The notes under the pieces: model-generated | The model's database searches: none | Seen by the model: only the letters and a program-made list of their open reading frames with translations | What the model was told of the DNA's origin: nothing | Origin: Lewinellaceae bacterium | Lineage (GTDB): Bacteria > Bacteroidota > Bacteroidia > Chitinophagales > Saprospiraceae | Assembly (NCBI GenBank): GCA_020636215.1 | Contig: JACJYG010000012.1 | Span: 1-64,000 of the forward strand | Length of the DNA stretch: 64,000 bases | Direction: 5' to 3' | Shown here: in pieces, positions 43,233 through 52,019 of the stretch | Layout: every line of letters starts with the position of its first letter | Position numbering within the stretch: position 1 is the first letter of the stretch | Program-made: the position numbers and the translations under genes

Positions 43233-45269
43233 CTATTTCCCCTCCCGATACCGCTCAAACCACCCCAGAATATACACCACCTTATTCATCAGATTACTCG
43301 GCTTATTGGCAATGCCGTGCCCGGAATCCTGTATCCGCACCAAGGCCGTTTCCACTTTGTTCAGCTTTAGCGCAGCGTAGTACTGTTCTGCTTCTGAAAT
43401 GGGCGTGCGATAATCCTGCTCACCGTTCATTAGCATGGTTGGCGTTTTTACATTGCCCACCAGAGAGATGGGGGAACGGCTCATATACTGCTCCAGATGA
43501 TCCCAGGGGAATCCGGGGAACCAGTATTTGTAGAAGAAAGCCGGATTGTCGGACGTCAACACAAAACTATACCAGTTGATCACCGGCTTGGCCACCACGG
43601 CCGCCCGGAACCGATCCGTCTTGCCGACGATCCAGGCGGTGAGCACGCCGCCGCCGCTGCCGCCGGTGACGAAGAGGTTCTCTTCATCAATATACCCTTT
43701 GGCGATCACGGCATCTACGCCCGACATCAGGTCGTCATAATCCTGCCCGGGATAGTTGTGGTGAATGAGGTTGCCAAATTCCTCGCCGTAGCTCGTACTG
43801 CCTCTCGGATTGGTGTACAGCACCACATAACCTGCCGCAGCGTAGAGCTGCACCTCGACAGAATAACGGGAGCCGTAGTTGGTAAAGGGCCCACCGTGGA
43901 TCTCCAGGATGAGGGGGTATTTCTTGGCCGGGTCGAAACCCGGAGGCTTGCAGATCCAGCCCTGAATGCGGCGGCCGTCGTAGGAGGATTCGTACCAGAA
44001 CGCTTCTACTTCCCCCGGTTTTTTATAACTGAACAGGCCGTCATTGACCCTGGTCAGGCGCCGGACGGCCATGTTCTTGTTGTCCCCCACCGCCAGGTCG
44101 GCCGGATGATTGGGGGTGGAGTGAGTGAAGGCAAAGCGGCCATTGGACGCTACCGTGAATTGCCCGCCGCTGTAAGGCCGGCCTAATGATAAGCCGCCAA
44201 CGTCTTTAGCCAGGTCAGAAATCTTACCCTCCAGGTTGATGTGGGCAATCTTCGTATTCCCCTCATCGTCGTACTGAAAGTATAGTCCTTTGCCATCTGC
44301 GCTCCATTGGATATTGTCCACATCCCGGTCCAGGTTGCCACTGATCAGGCGGGGATTTTTTCCGTCGTGGTTCATCACATATAAGCGGTCCAGCTGATAA
44401 CCCTGGTAGCGCTCGTCATGTCCGGTATAGGCGATCAGGCTTCCGTCAGGAGAAAGCTTGGGGCTGTTGTCGGGGCCGAGGCGCTTGGTCAGCGGCCGAA
44501 TGGAGGCGTCGGCAATGGAAATTTCATAGATCTCCGTATTAGCCGGCTCATATTCCCAGTCGTCGTGCCGGTTGGCGGAAAAGAGGATGGATTGGCTATT
44601 GGCCGACCAGCAAAAGCCGCCGTTGTGGTTGAAATCACCGGAGGTGAGCTGCCGGGCGTAGCCGCCATCGACAGATAAGAGGAAGAGATGCGTATAGGCA
44701 TCTTCGAGGTATCCCTGGCCGTCGGCGCGGTATTTCATCTTATCGATATAAACGGGTGGCGCGGTCCATTTGGCGCCTTCGGGTTTGGAAGGCAGCTTCA
44801 CCAGAGGCTTGGGCTGGTAGGGCACGTTCATCGTAAAGGCGATCCATTGGCCGTCGGGTGACCATTGGATATTGCCCGGGCTTTCCGTCAGGTTGGTGAG
44901 TTGGGCCTCGGCGCCGTCGTCCAGCCAGCGCAGATAGAGCTGGGTGGAGCCATTGGCGGAAGATAGGTACAACAGTTTTTTGCCATCGGGCGACCAGCGT
45001 GGCGAGTTATCGTTACGGTTGCCGGAGGTGAGCGGACGATTGTCTGTGCCATCGAAGTTGATCAGCCAGAGGTTGGAGCGGTTGCCGTCCGTCATGATAT
45101 CCTTGAAGTTGCGGACATAGGCGATTTGCTGCCCATCGGGAGATATCTGGGGGTCGGAAACGAACTCCAGGTCAAAAATATTGAGGGGTTCGAGTACGAT
45201 TTTTTCGCCGGGTTGGGCAAGCAGTTGGGTATAGGCTAACAGGAGGAACAGGAGGAACTGCGGTTTCAT
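43233..45269 (-). CDS. S9-family prolyl oligopeptidase-type peptidase, secreted
   Basis: A 678-residue protein (start MKPQFLLFLLLAYTQLLAQP, a signal peptide; longer in-frame starts lack support). The N-terminal part is a TolB/WD40-like propeller with repeated ISPDGQQIAYVRN, WSPDGKKLLYLSS and WSPDGQWIAFTM strands. The C-terminal alpha/beta-hydrolase domain has the oxyanion region PLILEIHGGPFTNYGSRYS, nucleophile GGSGGGVLTAWI, acid MNGEQDYRTPISEAE and His QDSGHGIANKP. It cleaves oligopeptides (acylaminoacyl- or dipeptidyl-peptidase-like) outside the cytoplasm. The following RHS debris begins about 110 bases upstream of its start. Confidence 0.92.
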   Translation of the reverse strand: MKPQFLLFLLLAYTQLLAQPGEKIVLEPLNIFDLEFVSDPQISPDGQQIAYVRNFKDIMTDGNRSNLWLINFDGTDNRPLTSGNRNDNSPRWSPDGKKLLYLSSANGSTQLYLRWLDDGAEAQLTNLTESPGNIQWSPDGQWIAFTMNVPYQPKPLVKLPSKPEGAKWTAPPVYIDKMKYRADGQGYLEDAYTHLFLLSVDGGYARQLTSGDFNHNGGFCWSANSQSILFSANRHDDWEYEPANTEIYEISIADASIRPLTKRLGPDNSPKLSPDGSLIAYTGHDERYQGYQLDRLYVMNHDGKNPRLISGNLDRDVDNIQWSADGKGLYFQYDDEGNTKIAHINLEGKISDLAKDVGGLSLGRPYSGGQFTVASNGRFAFTHSTPNHPADLAVGDNKNMAVRRLTRVNDGLFSYKKPGEVEAFWYESSYDGRRIQGWICKPPGFDPAKKYPLILEIHGGPFTNYGSRYSVEVQLYAAAGYVVLYTNPRGSTSYGEEFGNLIHHNYPGQDYDDLMSGVDAVIAKGYIDEENLFVTGGSGGGVLTAWIVGKTDRFRAAVVAKPVINWYSFVLTSDNPAFFYKYWFPGFPWDHLEQYMSRSPISLVGNVKTPTMLMNGEQDYRTPISEAEQYYAALKLNKVETALVRIQDSGHGIANKPSNLMNKVVYILGWFERYREGK

Positions 45270-45377
45270 TTTATTTGATTTGAACCATAAAGAAACGATG
45301 ATTAAATGGAAAGCGAAGCAATATTGTTGGCCGCGGCAGGCAAAGGTAGTGGCCCCTTCATGGGCATAGCGTAACCA

Positions 45378-45572
45378 CCAAAACACCAGTGGCGCTGATC
45401 CTGATGCCAATACTCCGCTACAAAACGGCTGATATCGCTTTCGGTGCGGTTGCTATCGGACGGGTATTCCGCCACCAGGCGGCCGTCGGGGTGTAGATGG
45501 CTTCCAGTACGCCGTCGCGGTATTCTACCCCACCGTCGTATTCTATTGCTCCGGACTCGCCATTCTAACTCA
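45378..45572 (-). pseudogene. RHS core fragment at the left end of the toxin island
   Basis: Minus-strand translation gives YDGGVEYRDGVLEAIYTP, then after a base loss DGRLVAEYPSDSNRTESDIS and FVAEYWHQD, nearly identical to the RHS core at 54486-54935. It is frameshifted (GTCGGGGTGTAG here against GTCGGGGGCGTAG there) and ends abruptly at WHQD, joining sequence upstream of the S9 gene. It marks the downstream boundary of the array. Confidence 0.8.
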
Positions 45573-45609
45573 CCATTTGAAAGTTGTTATTTCGGAACAA
45601 CTCTATCCC

Positions 45610-46128
45610 CTACACTTGTAAACCGTTAAATTTCAATTCATCATGATAAAATAATTCCATAATTTTAATGGCGCCTTCCATTGTGATTTTTTCCTCTTGC
45701 ATTCTTCCAAGTTCGCTATCTCTCTCACATATTTTTATAGAAGGGAAACTGTTTTTTTCTTTTAAATCTAACGAAATCCTAAGGCCTACACTTTTTTTTA
45801 AAAAAGCCATCTCAGCTGCAAGTGTTCCTTCTTTAGGCCAATTCGCCTTTTTATTGGTAGAAAATAAAGAAGTATATTCAAAAAAATCTTCTTTGCTTAT
45901 CATTGCCCAAACAAGCCACTTGATTTTTTTTTCATAGTCAATAATTGGTATTTCAATTACCCCTTTAACTAAAAAATATTTTTTTTGAATTATGAACCAC
46001 CTTTCTCCCGATTCGTATTCTAACTCTCCCGAATCTAACTCTTTAACGATTACCTCTGGTAGCCCAAACTCTGTTTCAAAAAAAATATCATGTTTTTTAT
46101 TACAGAAACTACAAAGGAAATTTTTCAT
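45610..46128 (-). CDS. candidate immunity protein A (DUF2199-like)
   Basis: A 172-residue protein from MKNFLCSFCNKKHDIFFETE; the ATG at 46128 is preferred to a TTG 27 bases upstream because it is preceded by AAAGAG. A CxxC plus KKH opening, then IKWLVWAMISKEDFFEYTSL and MEGAIKIMELFYHDELKF resemble DUF2199 proteins, small cytoplasmic proteins frequently found as immunity partners; I hold that match at moderate confidence. It is strongly AT-rich relative to the flanking RHS core and starts 24 bases after the toxin's (frame-restored) stop. No signal peptide, so its toxin probably acts in the cytoplasm. Confidence 0.65.
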   Translation of the reverse strand: MKNFLCSFCNKKHDIFFETEFGLPEVIVKELDSGELEYESGERWFIIQKKYFLVKGVIEIPIIDYEKKIKWLVWAMISKEDFFEYTSLFSTNKKANWPKEGTLAAEMAFLKKSVGLRISLDLKEKNSFPSIKICERDSELGRMQEEKITMEGAIKIMELFYHDELKFNGLQV

Positions 46129-46151
46129 GATTCTACTCTTTTTATAAATTT

Positions 46152-47049
46152 TCAACCACCACCTAGGCCATCAGCTAATGCATCAAGAAGTTTCACTGCT
46201 GGTGATTTTGGATCAATTGGCTCAGGGATATCGTTTCCAATTGCTTCTCTGATACCTTTGGGAAGACCAATATTTGTTGAGGGGGTTATTTCCCCCGTAC
46301 TTTAAGTATCCCTTTATCTTATCAAGTGATCTCGAAAAAAAAGTCCCTCCTTTTTGAAACTTACCTGTCAATAGGTTCTTCCAGAGTTCTCCCTTTGGAA
46401 CTCTCCCTCTGCCTGGAGTAGGTGCTACCCCCATTTGCACTAAGGGAAAATCAGATAAACTACCATCTCGGTGAAATGCAATGGCACTTCTTTCACTCTC
46501 TGTATTTATTCCAAGTTTCAGGATATCTTCTGGGGATACTATGACTGCCATCATAACTCCCAAGTCATTTCCCTCCTCGTCCGTTAACCTACTGATAGAA
46601 GTATGCTCTATCCTATTTTCAATCGCGTAACTGCCATCACTTTGTTTCTTGATTATACTTGATCGAAATATGCCTGTTTTGATATCATTCTCTTTTGCAT
46701 ACTGCTTTGCTTCTTTTTTTGTTTCAAACATCCCATCTGGATCAATGAATAGAACTGGGTTGTCAAATGCATATCTATACGGAGGCCATCCTGGAGCTTT
46801 TTCCGCCAGTGGATCCACCGCCATCCATCTCCCAATCGCCCCATCATACCACCTGGCCCCATAATCCATCAAATTGATGCCGTAGTCTTCATTCAACTCC
46901 TTCCCATTATATAAATACTTGTTCTCTGGAGCCACCGTAGCATACCAGGGCCCAAGGTGCCCCATGCCAAACGGATAATAATGCGCCTCTTGAGTTATCT
47001 CCAATTCATTGATCGCCGTCGTCGGGTCCTCTTCTGTCAGCTTGATCAA
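46152..47049 (-). pseudogene. orphan RHS C-terminal toxin cassette A, frameshifted
   Basis: RHS core end: ITQEAHYYPFGMGHLGPWYA, YNGKELNEDYGINLMDYGAR, GRWMAVDPLAEKAPGWPPY and the junction NPVLFIDPDGM. The toxin domain follows (FETKKEAKQYAKENDIKTGI to FFSRSLDKIKGYLKYG). The plain frame ends at WKRYP (46222), but skipping one base in the G5 (46292-46296) or C5 (46281-46285) run continues STNIGLPKGIREAIGNDIPE and ends LLDALADGLGGG at 46152, next to the immunity gene. No N-terminal secretion region is present. This copy lacks the palindromic insertions found in the other cassettes. Toxin family not recognised. Confidence 0.75.
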
Positions 47050-47097
47050 ACCATACAGGGTTTATTGGCGGGAAGTTCAGGTGTTGATAAAGCAGTA

Positions 47098-47272
47098 TTA
47101 CAAATTTTTTATTTCATTCTTGTTAATTATCTCTAAATAGCAGCCTCTCGGCACAAAATATAAAATCCCCTTTTGTCTATCCAAGTAACTCAGTTTAGTA
47201 TCATTAGTACAGTCACCATGCTTTTTAAATTCCAAGGTTCTCATCCCTTTATCATCAATTATTGATACAGAG
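47098..47272 (-). pseudogene. 3' part of IS-disrupted immunity lipoprotein B
   Basis: Downstream of the insertion element the minus strand reads SIIDDKGMRTLEFKKHGDC to YFVPRGCYLEIINKNEIKNL and stops at 47098. It joins in frame to the 5' part ending GDLYSVS when the element and one 9-bp target copy are removed, giving a protein of about 243 residues. Confidence 0.8.
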
Positions 47273-48528
47273 CACACCACTAGACATTTTGAAAAAGAAG
47301 CGTAAAGTGAACTATCTTTAAAGTCGACTAAAACCATTAAAGATGTCGGCCTTTACGCTTCTTGAGCAAGATACAGAAAAGACCTTGGAACTGCCCGTAA
47401 ATACCCTTAAAAACACCTTGATCGTCAGTCATTCGATCCTGTTGGCGGGTACGGTCAACCTGAATAAGGTGAAGAACAGTGTACCCCATGTTCGTGGTTC
47501 TGGCCAAGCCAGCGCCCATGCTGATTATAAATTATTGACACGTTACTTCGACCAAGGCAAGGTGCTAAGCGAGCAAGATTGCCAACAATATGAGCAGTTG
47601 ATGCAAGGCTTGCGCACCTTGTGTTGGCTGGCCCTTTTTAAGCAGGGTAAGCGTTTTGGAGCTAAGAAGTTAAAGCACCTTTTGCTGGATGGGACCAAGT
47701 GGGATTGTGGTAATGAAACCATCCATTTAATGACCTTGTGTGTTTTGGTCGATGATGTAGCGATTCCGATCTGGTGGGAAGATTTGGCAAAGGCCGGGCA
47801 TTCTTCCCAGGAAGAGCGAATAGCCATGCTCAACGAAGTGATGAACAAATATAACCTAAGTGGTATGACCCTGCTGGCAGACCGGGAATATGTGGGCAAG
47901 AGGTGGTTCAAGTACTTGGACAAGAGTGGTTTGTATTTTGTTATTCGGGTAAAAGAGGGAATCTATCACGACGAGATCAACGCTAATGGAGGACGTACTT
48001 GGCAGCAACTTAAGGACAAAGCAGCGCAGAAGGCCAAAGGCAAAAAGGTGTCCAAGAAGATAAAAATAGGCGAGCTGGATTTACACTATATTGTGATGAA
48101 AAACCCACGCCCGGATGCGGAAGACGAACTGGTTTATCTGCTAACTAACCTACACAGCCCTACCCAGGCAAGCAGGCTGTACCAGTGGCGTTGGCAGATC
48201 GAAGTGTGCTTCAAGCATTTAAAAAGTAACGGGGTGAATTTGGAAGCGATGAATGTACAAGGCAAAGAAAAACGCCACTTGATGATGGCCATCGCTGTAC
48301 TGGTCTATATACTGGCTATTCGGGAGGGGCTGCTCAAAGAATATCGCGACGGTATTCGCTGGGTACGGGATAAACGCTCCGGCTTTGAATACCGCGCCGT
48401 ATCGGTGTTCCTCAAAGGGCTCGATATTGTCAGGCGAAAAGCCCTAAATCTGATCCAATTCACCCGTTATTTGGGGAAAATCACCCAAGGTGAATATCGC
48501 TTGATTTTTCAAAATGTCTAGTGGTGTG
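47273..48528 (+). mobile_element. IS4-family insertion sequence, complete, 1256 bp
   Basis: The left end CACACCACTAGACATTTTGA and the right end are exact inverted copies over at least 24 bases. A 9-bp direct duplication, GATACAGAG, flanks it at 47264-47272 and 48529-48537. One transposase gene fills the element. Ends, duplication and an intact transposase point to a fairly recent insertion. Confidence 0.93.
47343..48521 (+). CDS. IS4-family transposase
   Basis: A 392-residue DDE transposase. Catalytic Asp residues sit in HLLLDGTKWDCG and MTLLADREYVGKRW; the IS4 signature Y-(2)-R-(3)-E-(6)-K is present as YQWRWQIEVCFKHLK. It ends 7 bases inside the right terminal repeat. The gene is uninterrupted, so the element may still be active. 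It is oriented against the RHS array. Confidence 0.93.
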   Translation: MSAFTLLEQDTEKTLELPVNTLKNTLIVSHSILLAGTVNLNKVKNSVPHVRGSGQASAHADYKLLTRYFDQGKVLSEQDCQQYEQLMQGLRTLCWLALFKQGKRFGAKKLKHLLLDGTKWDCGNETIHLMTLCVLVDDVAIPIWWEDLAKAGHSSQEERIAMLNEVMNKYNLSGMTLLADREYVGKRWFKYLDKSGLYFVIRVKEGIYHDEINANGGRTWQQLKDKAAQKAKGKKVSKKIKIGELDLHYIVMKNPRPDAEDELVYLLTNLHSPTQASRLYQWRWQIEVCFKHLKSNGVNLEAMNVQGKEKRHLMMAIAVLVYILAIREGLLKEYRDGIRWVRDKRSGFEYRAVSVFLKGLDIVRRKALNLIQFTRYLGKITQGEYRLIFQNV

Positions 48529-49094
48529 GATACAGAGTATAAATCGCCATTATCATTTTCAATACTAAGGTGTACGCCTTCACCCGATACTTTTTCGCCT
48601 TTGGCATTAATCCGGGTTGTAGGAACTGACATTATATACTCCCTACCGTTTATTTTTTCTCTTATAGCAGCAGGAGTTAAAACGTTAAAAAGCAAGAAAG
48701 ATTCGTCTCCTTTCGAGAATTTATAAGTTGCGTCACCAGGATAAGGAATAAAATCAAAACCTGTCAATGCAGGAACAGCAGTATTATCTGTTCTTCCCAA
48801 TGAGTGTTCGTAATATGTAGTATCTACTCTGCTTCCATCGGCATATGTATGCTTTAATCCATATATATGTGGGTAGACTTTACCTCCTTGGGCATAGTTG
48901 CCAATGTATTCAACCCATACGTAAACTGGGGCATCTACAAAGCCAAGGTTTATCAATTTCGCACCGGATGAGACCTGTTTTGGTCTCATAAGAGATTGCT
49001 TTTCCATCTCAATTTCTTCAACTGGATTTTTTTTGGGAGATTTGTCTTGGCAAGACCAGATAAGTAATATCAAAATGATTGCTCTGAATTTCAT
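48529..49094 (-). pseudogene. 5' part of IS-disrupted immunity lipoprotein B
   Basis: Starts MKFRAIILILLIWSCQDKSP, a lipoprotein signal with lipobox IWSC, and continues YVWVEYIGNYAQGGKVYPHI to HLSIENDNGDLYSVS, where the IS4 element intervenes; reading on into the element adds 27 foreign residues (stop at 48444). It begins 10 bases after the toxin B stop. As a periplasm-facing lipoprotein next to a toxin it is the likely immunity factor for toxin B, now probably inactive. Confidence 0.75.
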
Positions 49095-49104
49095 GTCCGT
49101 GGAT

Positions 49105-50022
49105 TTATGGAATTGAAATGATATTGGAGCCTGATCTGCTGCTTGCTGCCTTTACGTTCGCTAAACCTGTAAAAGTTCCAGGTGCAAAACTCATACCTCC
49201 TGCTCCGGCAACTCCTCGGGCAAATTTTGCACAATATGTTGAGTTGCCAATTCCACAAGAGGTAGTGTAGCCTCCAAATGGTAAATAACCTAAATTTTCC
49301 ATTTCTTGAGCATAAGACAACATAGCATCGTAATCTAAATCTTTGGCTAAGGCGCCTACTATCATGCCATAACGCCTTAATAAAGGGGAACCATGAAGGG
49401 CTGTTAGGATCTTTGTGACATTTTCATCATCCGATTGATTAAAATCCCAGTTGAAGTTCAACCTTAAGCCACTAAAGTTGGCACTGGATCTCACACTTCC
49501 TTCATTTTCCCCTCTTGAGCTGGTTAAACCTGTTCTGTTATATCGGCCGAAATCAAAATACCTTAAATAGCCTGTCTCGCCGTCGACAATCACTATACCA
49601 GCATGTCCTGCACCCTGAACATTTCCGTCGCCATCCACAAATGTCTTTTCAAGCCACTTTCCAATTTTTGGGTTACTTGGCATTCTGGGACTGTCCTCCG
49701 GAAAAGCTACTAAAATAGCCATATCATTAGAGGCCCCATTGTTTTCATCGATATAGTTTTTGACAGTTCCCCAACTTACTTCATTTCCCTCTTCATCCTC
49801 ATATCTACCCTCATCCCAATTATATTTATAGGGGAGCATTCCGGTTGGATCAGAATATGCAATGGGGTTGTTGAACCCATAACTATAGGGAGAAGTGAAA
49901 GTCATTGTTTCTGCAAGTGGATCGATGCTGGTCCACCTTCCCAGCGCCGGGTCATACCACCTCGCCCCATACTCATACAGGTTCGCCCCATAATCCTCAT
50001 TCAGCTCCTTGCCATTATACAA
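49105..50022 (-). CDS. orphan RHS C-terminal toxin cassette B (possible Cys/His hydrolase)
   Basis: A 305-residue frame from MYNGKELNEDYGANLYEYGA: RHS core end GRWTSIDPLAETMTFTSPYS and junction IAYSDPTGM, then a toxin domain of about 230 residues. Notable are GAGHAGIVIVDGETGYLRYF with DFGRYNRTGL, and late TSCGIGNSTYCAKFARGVAG. A conserved-looking His in GHAG and Cys in NSTYCAKF could form a papain/NlpC-type pair; I also recall such HAGIV-RYFDFGRY proteins as a DUF (possibly DUF6695) but cannot verify it. The partner lipoprotein suggests a periplasmic, perhaps cell-wall, target. The upstream core (50023-50165) is disrupted by palindromic insertions, so the gene is an orphan tail. Confidence 0.7.
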   Translation of the reverse strand: MYNGKELNEDYGANLYEYGARWYDPALGRWTSIDPLAETMTFTSPYSYGFNNPIAYSDPTGMLPYKYNWDEGRYEDEEGNEVSWGTVKNYIDENNGASNDMAILVAFPEDSPRMPSNPKIGKWLEKTFVDGDGNVQGAGHAGIVIVDGETGYLRYFDFGRYNRTGLTSSRGENEGSVRSSANFSGLRLNFNWDFNQSDDENVTKILTALHGSPLLRRYGMIVGALAKDLDYDAMLSYAQEMENLGYLPFGGYTTSCGIGNSTYCAKFARGVAGAGGMSFAPGTFTGLANVKAASSRSGSNIISIP

Positions 50023-50093
50023 ATACTTATTCTTCCCGACCTTTCAGGTACGGGACCTTCGCTGCGCTTCGGCCGGCGCCACCGTCGCATACC

Positions 50094-50121
50094 CCGCCTT
50101 CGCCCTCAGGGGCTACGGCGG
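50094..50121. repeat. palindromic insertion in RHS core (cassette B)
   Basis: CCGCCTTCGCC and GGCTACGGCGG pair across a CTCAGG loop. The same element with the same flanks occurs at 51510-51537 and 54474-54501. A second hairpin, CCCGACC...GGTACGGG, lies just to the left (about 50037-50055). Confidence 0.75.
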
Positions 50122-50220
50122 ACGAAGCAGGGCCCCAGAGGGTTCATGCCGAACGAAGAGGGTTTTGCTTTGTTTTGTAGGGCGGAAGCCCTGCCAGGTT
50201 GCAAAGCAAGGAGATAGTTT

Positions 50221-50592
50221 TTAACCAATTCGCATTTTTTCTATCTCATTTTCTATTTCATCGGGACTTAATCGAAAAGAAACAATCTTATTCTTTAATT
50301 CTTTTAGTCCTGTCAATATTAAATCTTCAGAATTCAAATAATCAAGGATTATTAAATCATATTGCAAAAGCCTATATTCTGTTGAATGTTGAAAACTGAA
50401 CCAATCAACCTCACCTGAAGCGTCTCCAGGTAAATGCTCTACTGCTGATTCGATGTCATCAAAAACACTTTCGAAGAAATCATTTTCAGCAAAATCTTCG
50501 GGCCATTTTTCGAATAATTCCTCAAGGTTCAAAGAAGCTTTCATCGCTTTTTTTATCAAAGCCTTAATTACCTCTAGGTCTTTCATTGGCAT
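50221..50592 (-). CDS. candidate immunity protein C
   Basis: A 123-residue acidic, helical protein (MPMKDLEVIKALIKKAMKAS; EELFEKWPEDFAENDFFESV; LSPDEIENEIEKMRIG). A second ATG 6 bases on is an alternative start. It begins one base after the frame-restored stop of toxin C (50594), the tight spacing of toxin-immunity pairs. It has no signal peptide, so the toxin should act in the cytoplasm, and its high negative charge fits a nuclease inhibitor. Family not recognised. Confidence 0.65.
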   Translation of the reverse strand: MPMKDLEVIKALIKKAMKASLNLEELFEKWPEDFAENDFFESVFDDIESAVEHLPGDASGEVDWFSFQHSTEYRLLQYDLIILDYLNSEDLILTGLKELKNKIVSFRLSPDEIENEIEKMRIG

Positions 50593-50593
50593 T

Positions 50594-51445
50594 TTATTTT
50601 ACTCCCCGCCACCATTTGTTTATTTGATGCCAAGGCCAGTGCTTTATTTTACCTGGTATATCTATATGAGGTAAATTGTAATCCTTTCCCGTTTTTCTAC
50701 CCCCAAGACGAATGCGATGCCAATCCAATCTGAATTTCCCAAAATCAACACCGACCCCTCCAGCTCTTGGATATCGAAGAAATCTAATTGCACTTGCCCC
50801 TGCCCCTATTTCAGCCCCCCCCGATCAAAGCAAGCGGTGCAACTAAGGTGAATGCAACCGGTCCGGCAGCCTCACCTAAATCGTGGTCTCGGGCGTACCT
50901 AAAGTACTCTTTTTGTAGCGCTATTGGGGCATTGCTTAAAATCCAATTGTTTACATCAGTATCCGCCACACCCCACTCAAACAACTCTTCCTTGGTGAAA
51001 TAAAAATCTCCCGCATGGAGTAATTCTCCTCCCTTGCTTTCAGTTCTTTTTGCCGAAACAACCACCTCATCACTACCAGCTACTAGCCCACCCGTGTTTG
51101 GAATAACATCTCCTTTTTTGATTGGAGGGTCTCCTTTTTTTCCCTTCTCGCCACCATTGCCGCCATAGAACCCCCGCTCCGCATCTCTTTCTGCCTGCCA
51201 CGCATCATATGCCGCCTTTCTCCTGTAATACCCTGCATCTTTTTCTTCCGCACTCAGCCCGAAGGGGTCAACCAACCGAATCGGATTTCCTAGAACGTAA
51301 TTATACCCACTCCAGGAGAATGTTTTTTCCGCCAACGGATCCACCCCCGTAAACCGCCCCACCGCCGGGTCATACCACCTTGCCCCATAATCCATCAGGT
51401 TGATGCCGTAGTCTTCGTTTAACTCCTTGCCATTGTACAGATACT
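50594..51445 (-). pseudogene. orphan RHS C-terminal toxin cassette C, out of frame at a G8 tract
   Basis: Core end YNGKELNEDYGINLMDYGAR, GRFTGVDPLAEKTFSWSGYN and junction IRLVDPFGL lead into EEKDAGYYRRKAAYDAWQAE, VVSAKRTESKGGELLHAGDF and AGPVAFTLVAPLALIGGG, then TGA. The stop follows a run of eight G (C8 at 50815-50822 on the plus strand). With seven G the frame continues AEIGAGASAIRFLRYPRAGG, KFRLDWHRIRLGGRKTGKDY, NLPHIDIPGKIKHWPWHQIN and stops at 50594, one base before the immunity gene. The His/Asp/Trp-rich end looks like a nuclease-type toxin terminus (inference). Confidence 0.78.
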
Positions 51446-51456
51446 TATTCTTCCCG

Positions 51457-51537
51457 AAGCTACGTTCGGGACTTCCGCTGCGCTACAGCTGGCGCCACCG
51501 TCTCGTACCCCGCCTTCGCCCTCAGGGGCTACGGCGG
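51457..51537. repeat. two palindromic insertions in RHS core (cassette C)
   Basis: A hairpin CCCGAAG...TTCGGGA at about 51457-51472 and CCGCCTTCGCC / GGCTACGGCGG at 51510-51537. They replace the continuous core GPWYATVAPENKYLYNG seen in cassette A and break the reading frame. Confidence 0.72.
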
Positions 51538-51932
51538 ACGAAGCAGGGCCCCATATGCCCCATGCCAAAAGGATAATAATGCGCTTTCCCGGCCTCCGGC
51601 ACGGGACCTCCGCTCTTTGACCGCCATAGCCTCTGGCGAAGGCGGTGCGCTCCGGCTTGGGTTATCTCCAACTCATTCTCCGGCGTACCAGGGTCCTCCT
51701 CTGTTAGCTCAATATAGCTGAAATCAGAGAAGGCCAGGCGGGTGTTGCCTAGAACCTGTCCCGTACCCGAAGGGTCGGGATGGTCTTTGTGGAAATACTC
51801 CGCCCGGAAGCGGGTTATGCCAGGGCCGCCACTGTACTCCGCCACCAGCCGGCCGTCGGGTAGGTTGATGGCTTCCAGTTGGCCGTCTTTATGTGACGGG
51901 GTGACCTCCGCCACATCCAAGCCTCCCTCCAT
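51522..51932 (-). pseudogene. RHS core fragment upstream of cassette C
   Basis: Reads HKDGQLEAINLPDGRLVAEY, FRAEYFHKDH, then an extra PDPSGTGQV, LGNTRLAFSDFSYIELTEED, ENELEITQ, an extra 24-residue AGAHRLRQRLWRSKSGG... segment, and AHYYPFGMGHMGP before running into the frame-breaking insertion (CFVRRSP stop). The two extra peptides are encoded by palindromic elements inserted without loss of frame. It is the 5' part of the same RHS tail as cassette C. Confidence 0.75.
51620..51646. repeat. in-frame palindromic insertion in RHS core
   Basis: ACCGCCATAGCC and GGCGAAGGCGGT pair with two mismatches across TCT. Together with the adjoining CCCGGCC-TCC-GGCACGGG hairpin (about 51588-51606) it encodes the extra residues between ITQ and AHYYPFG. 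A sister copy lies at 54584-54610. Confidence 0.75.
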
Positions 51933-52019
51933 ATTCCCATTTCTTTCATTAACTTTGTTCTTGACGCCGTAGGCTGAAACTTTCGGTTTGCCCGGTGCGT
52001 TGAAACAGTCAGTAAAATA

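Noticed and set aside
46222..46263. Accepting WKRYP as the natural end of toxin A
   Set aside because: A one-base shift gives a longer peptide that ends next to the immunity gene with normal spacing, so the short end is more likely a frameshift product.
50034..50180. Palindromic GC-rich blocks as rho-independent terminators
   Set aside because: The same blocks recur at identical positions inside RHS coding cores and lack T-runs; they are better explained as inserted elements.
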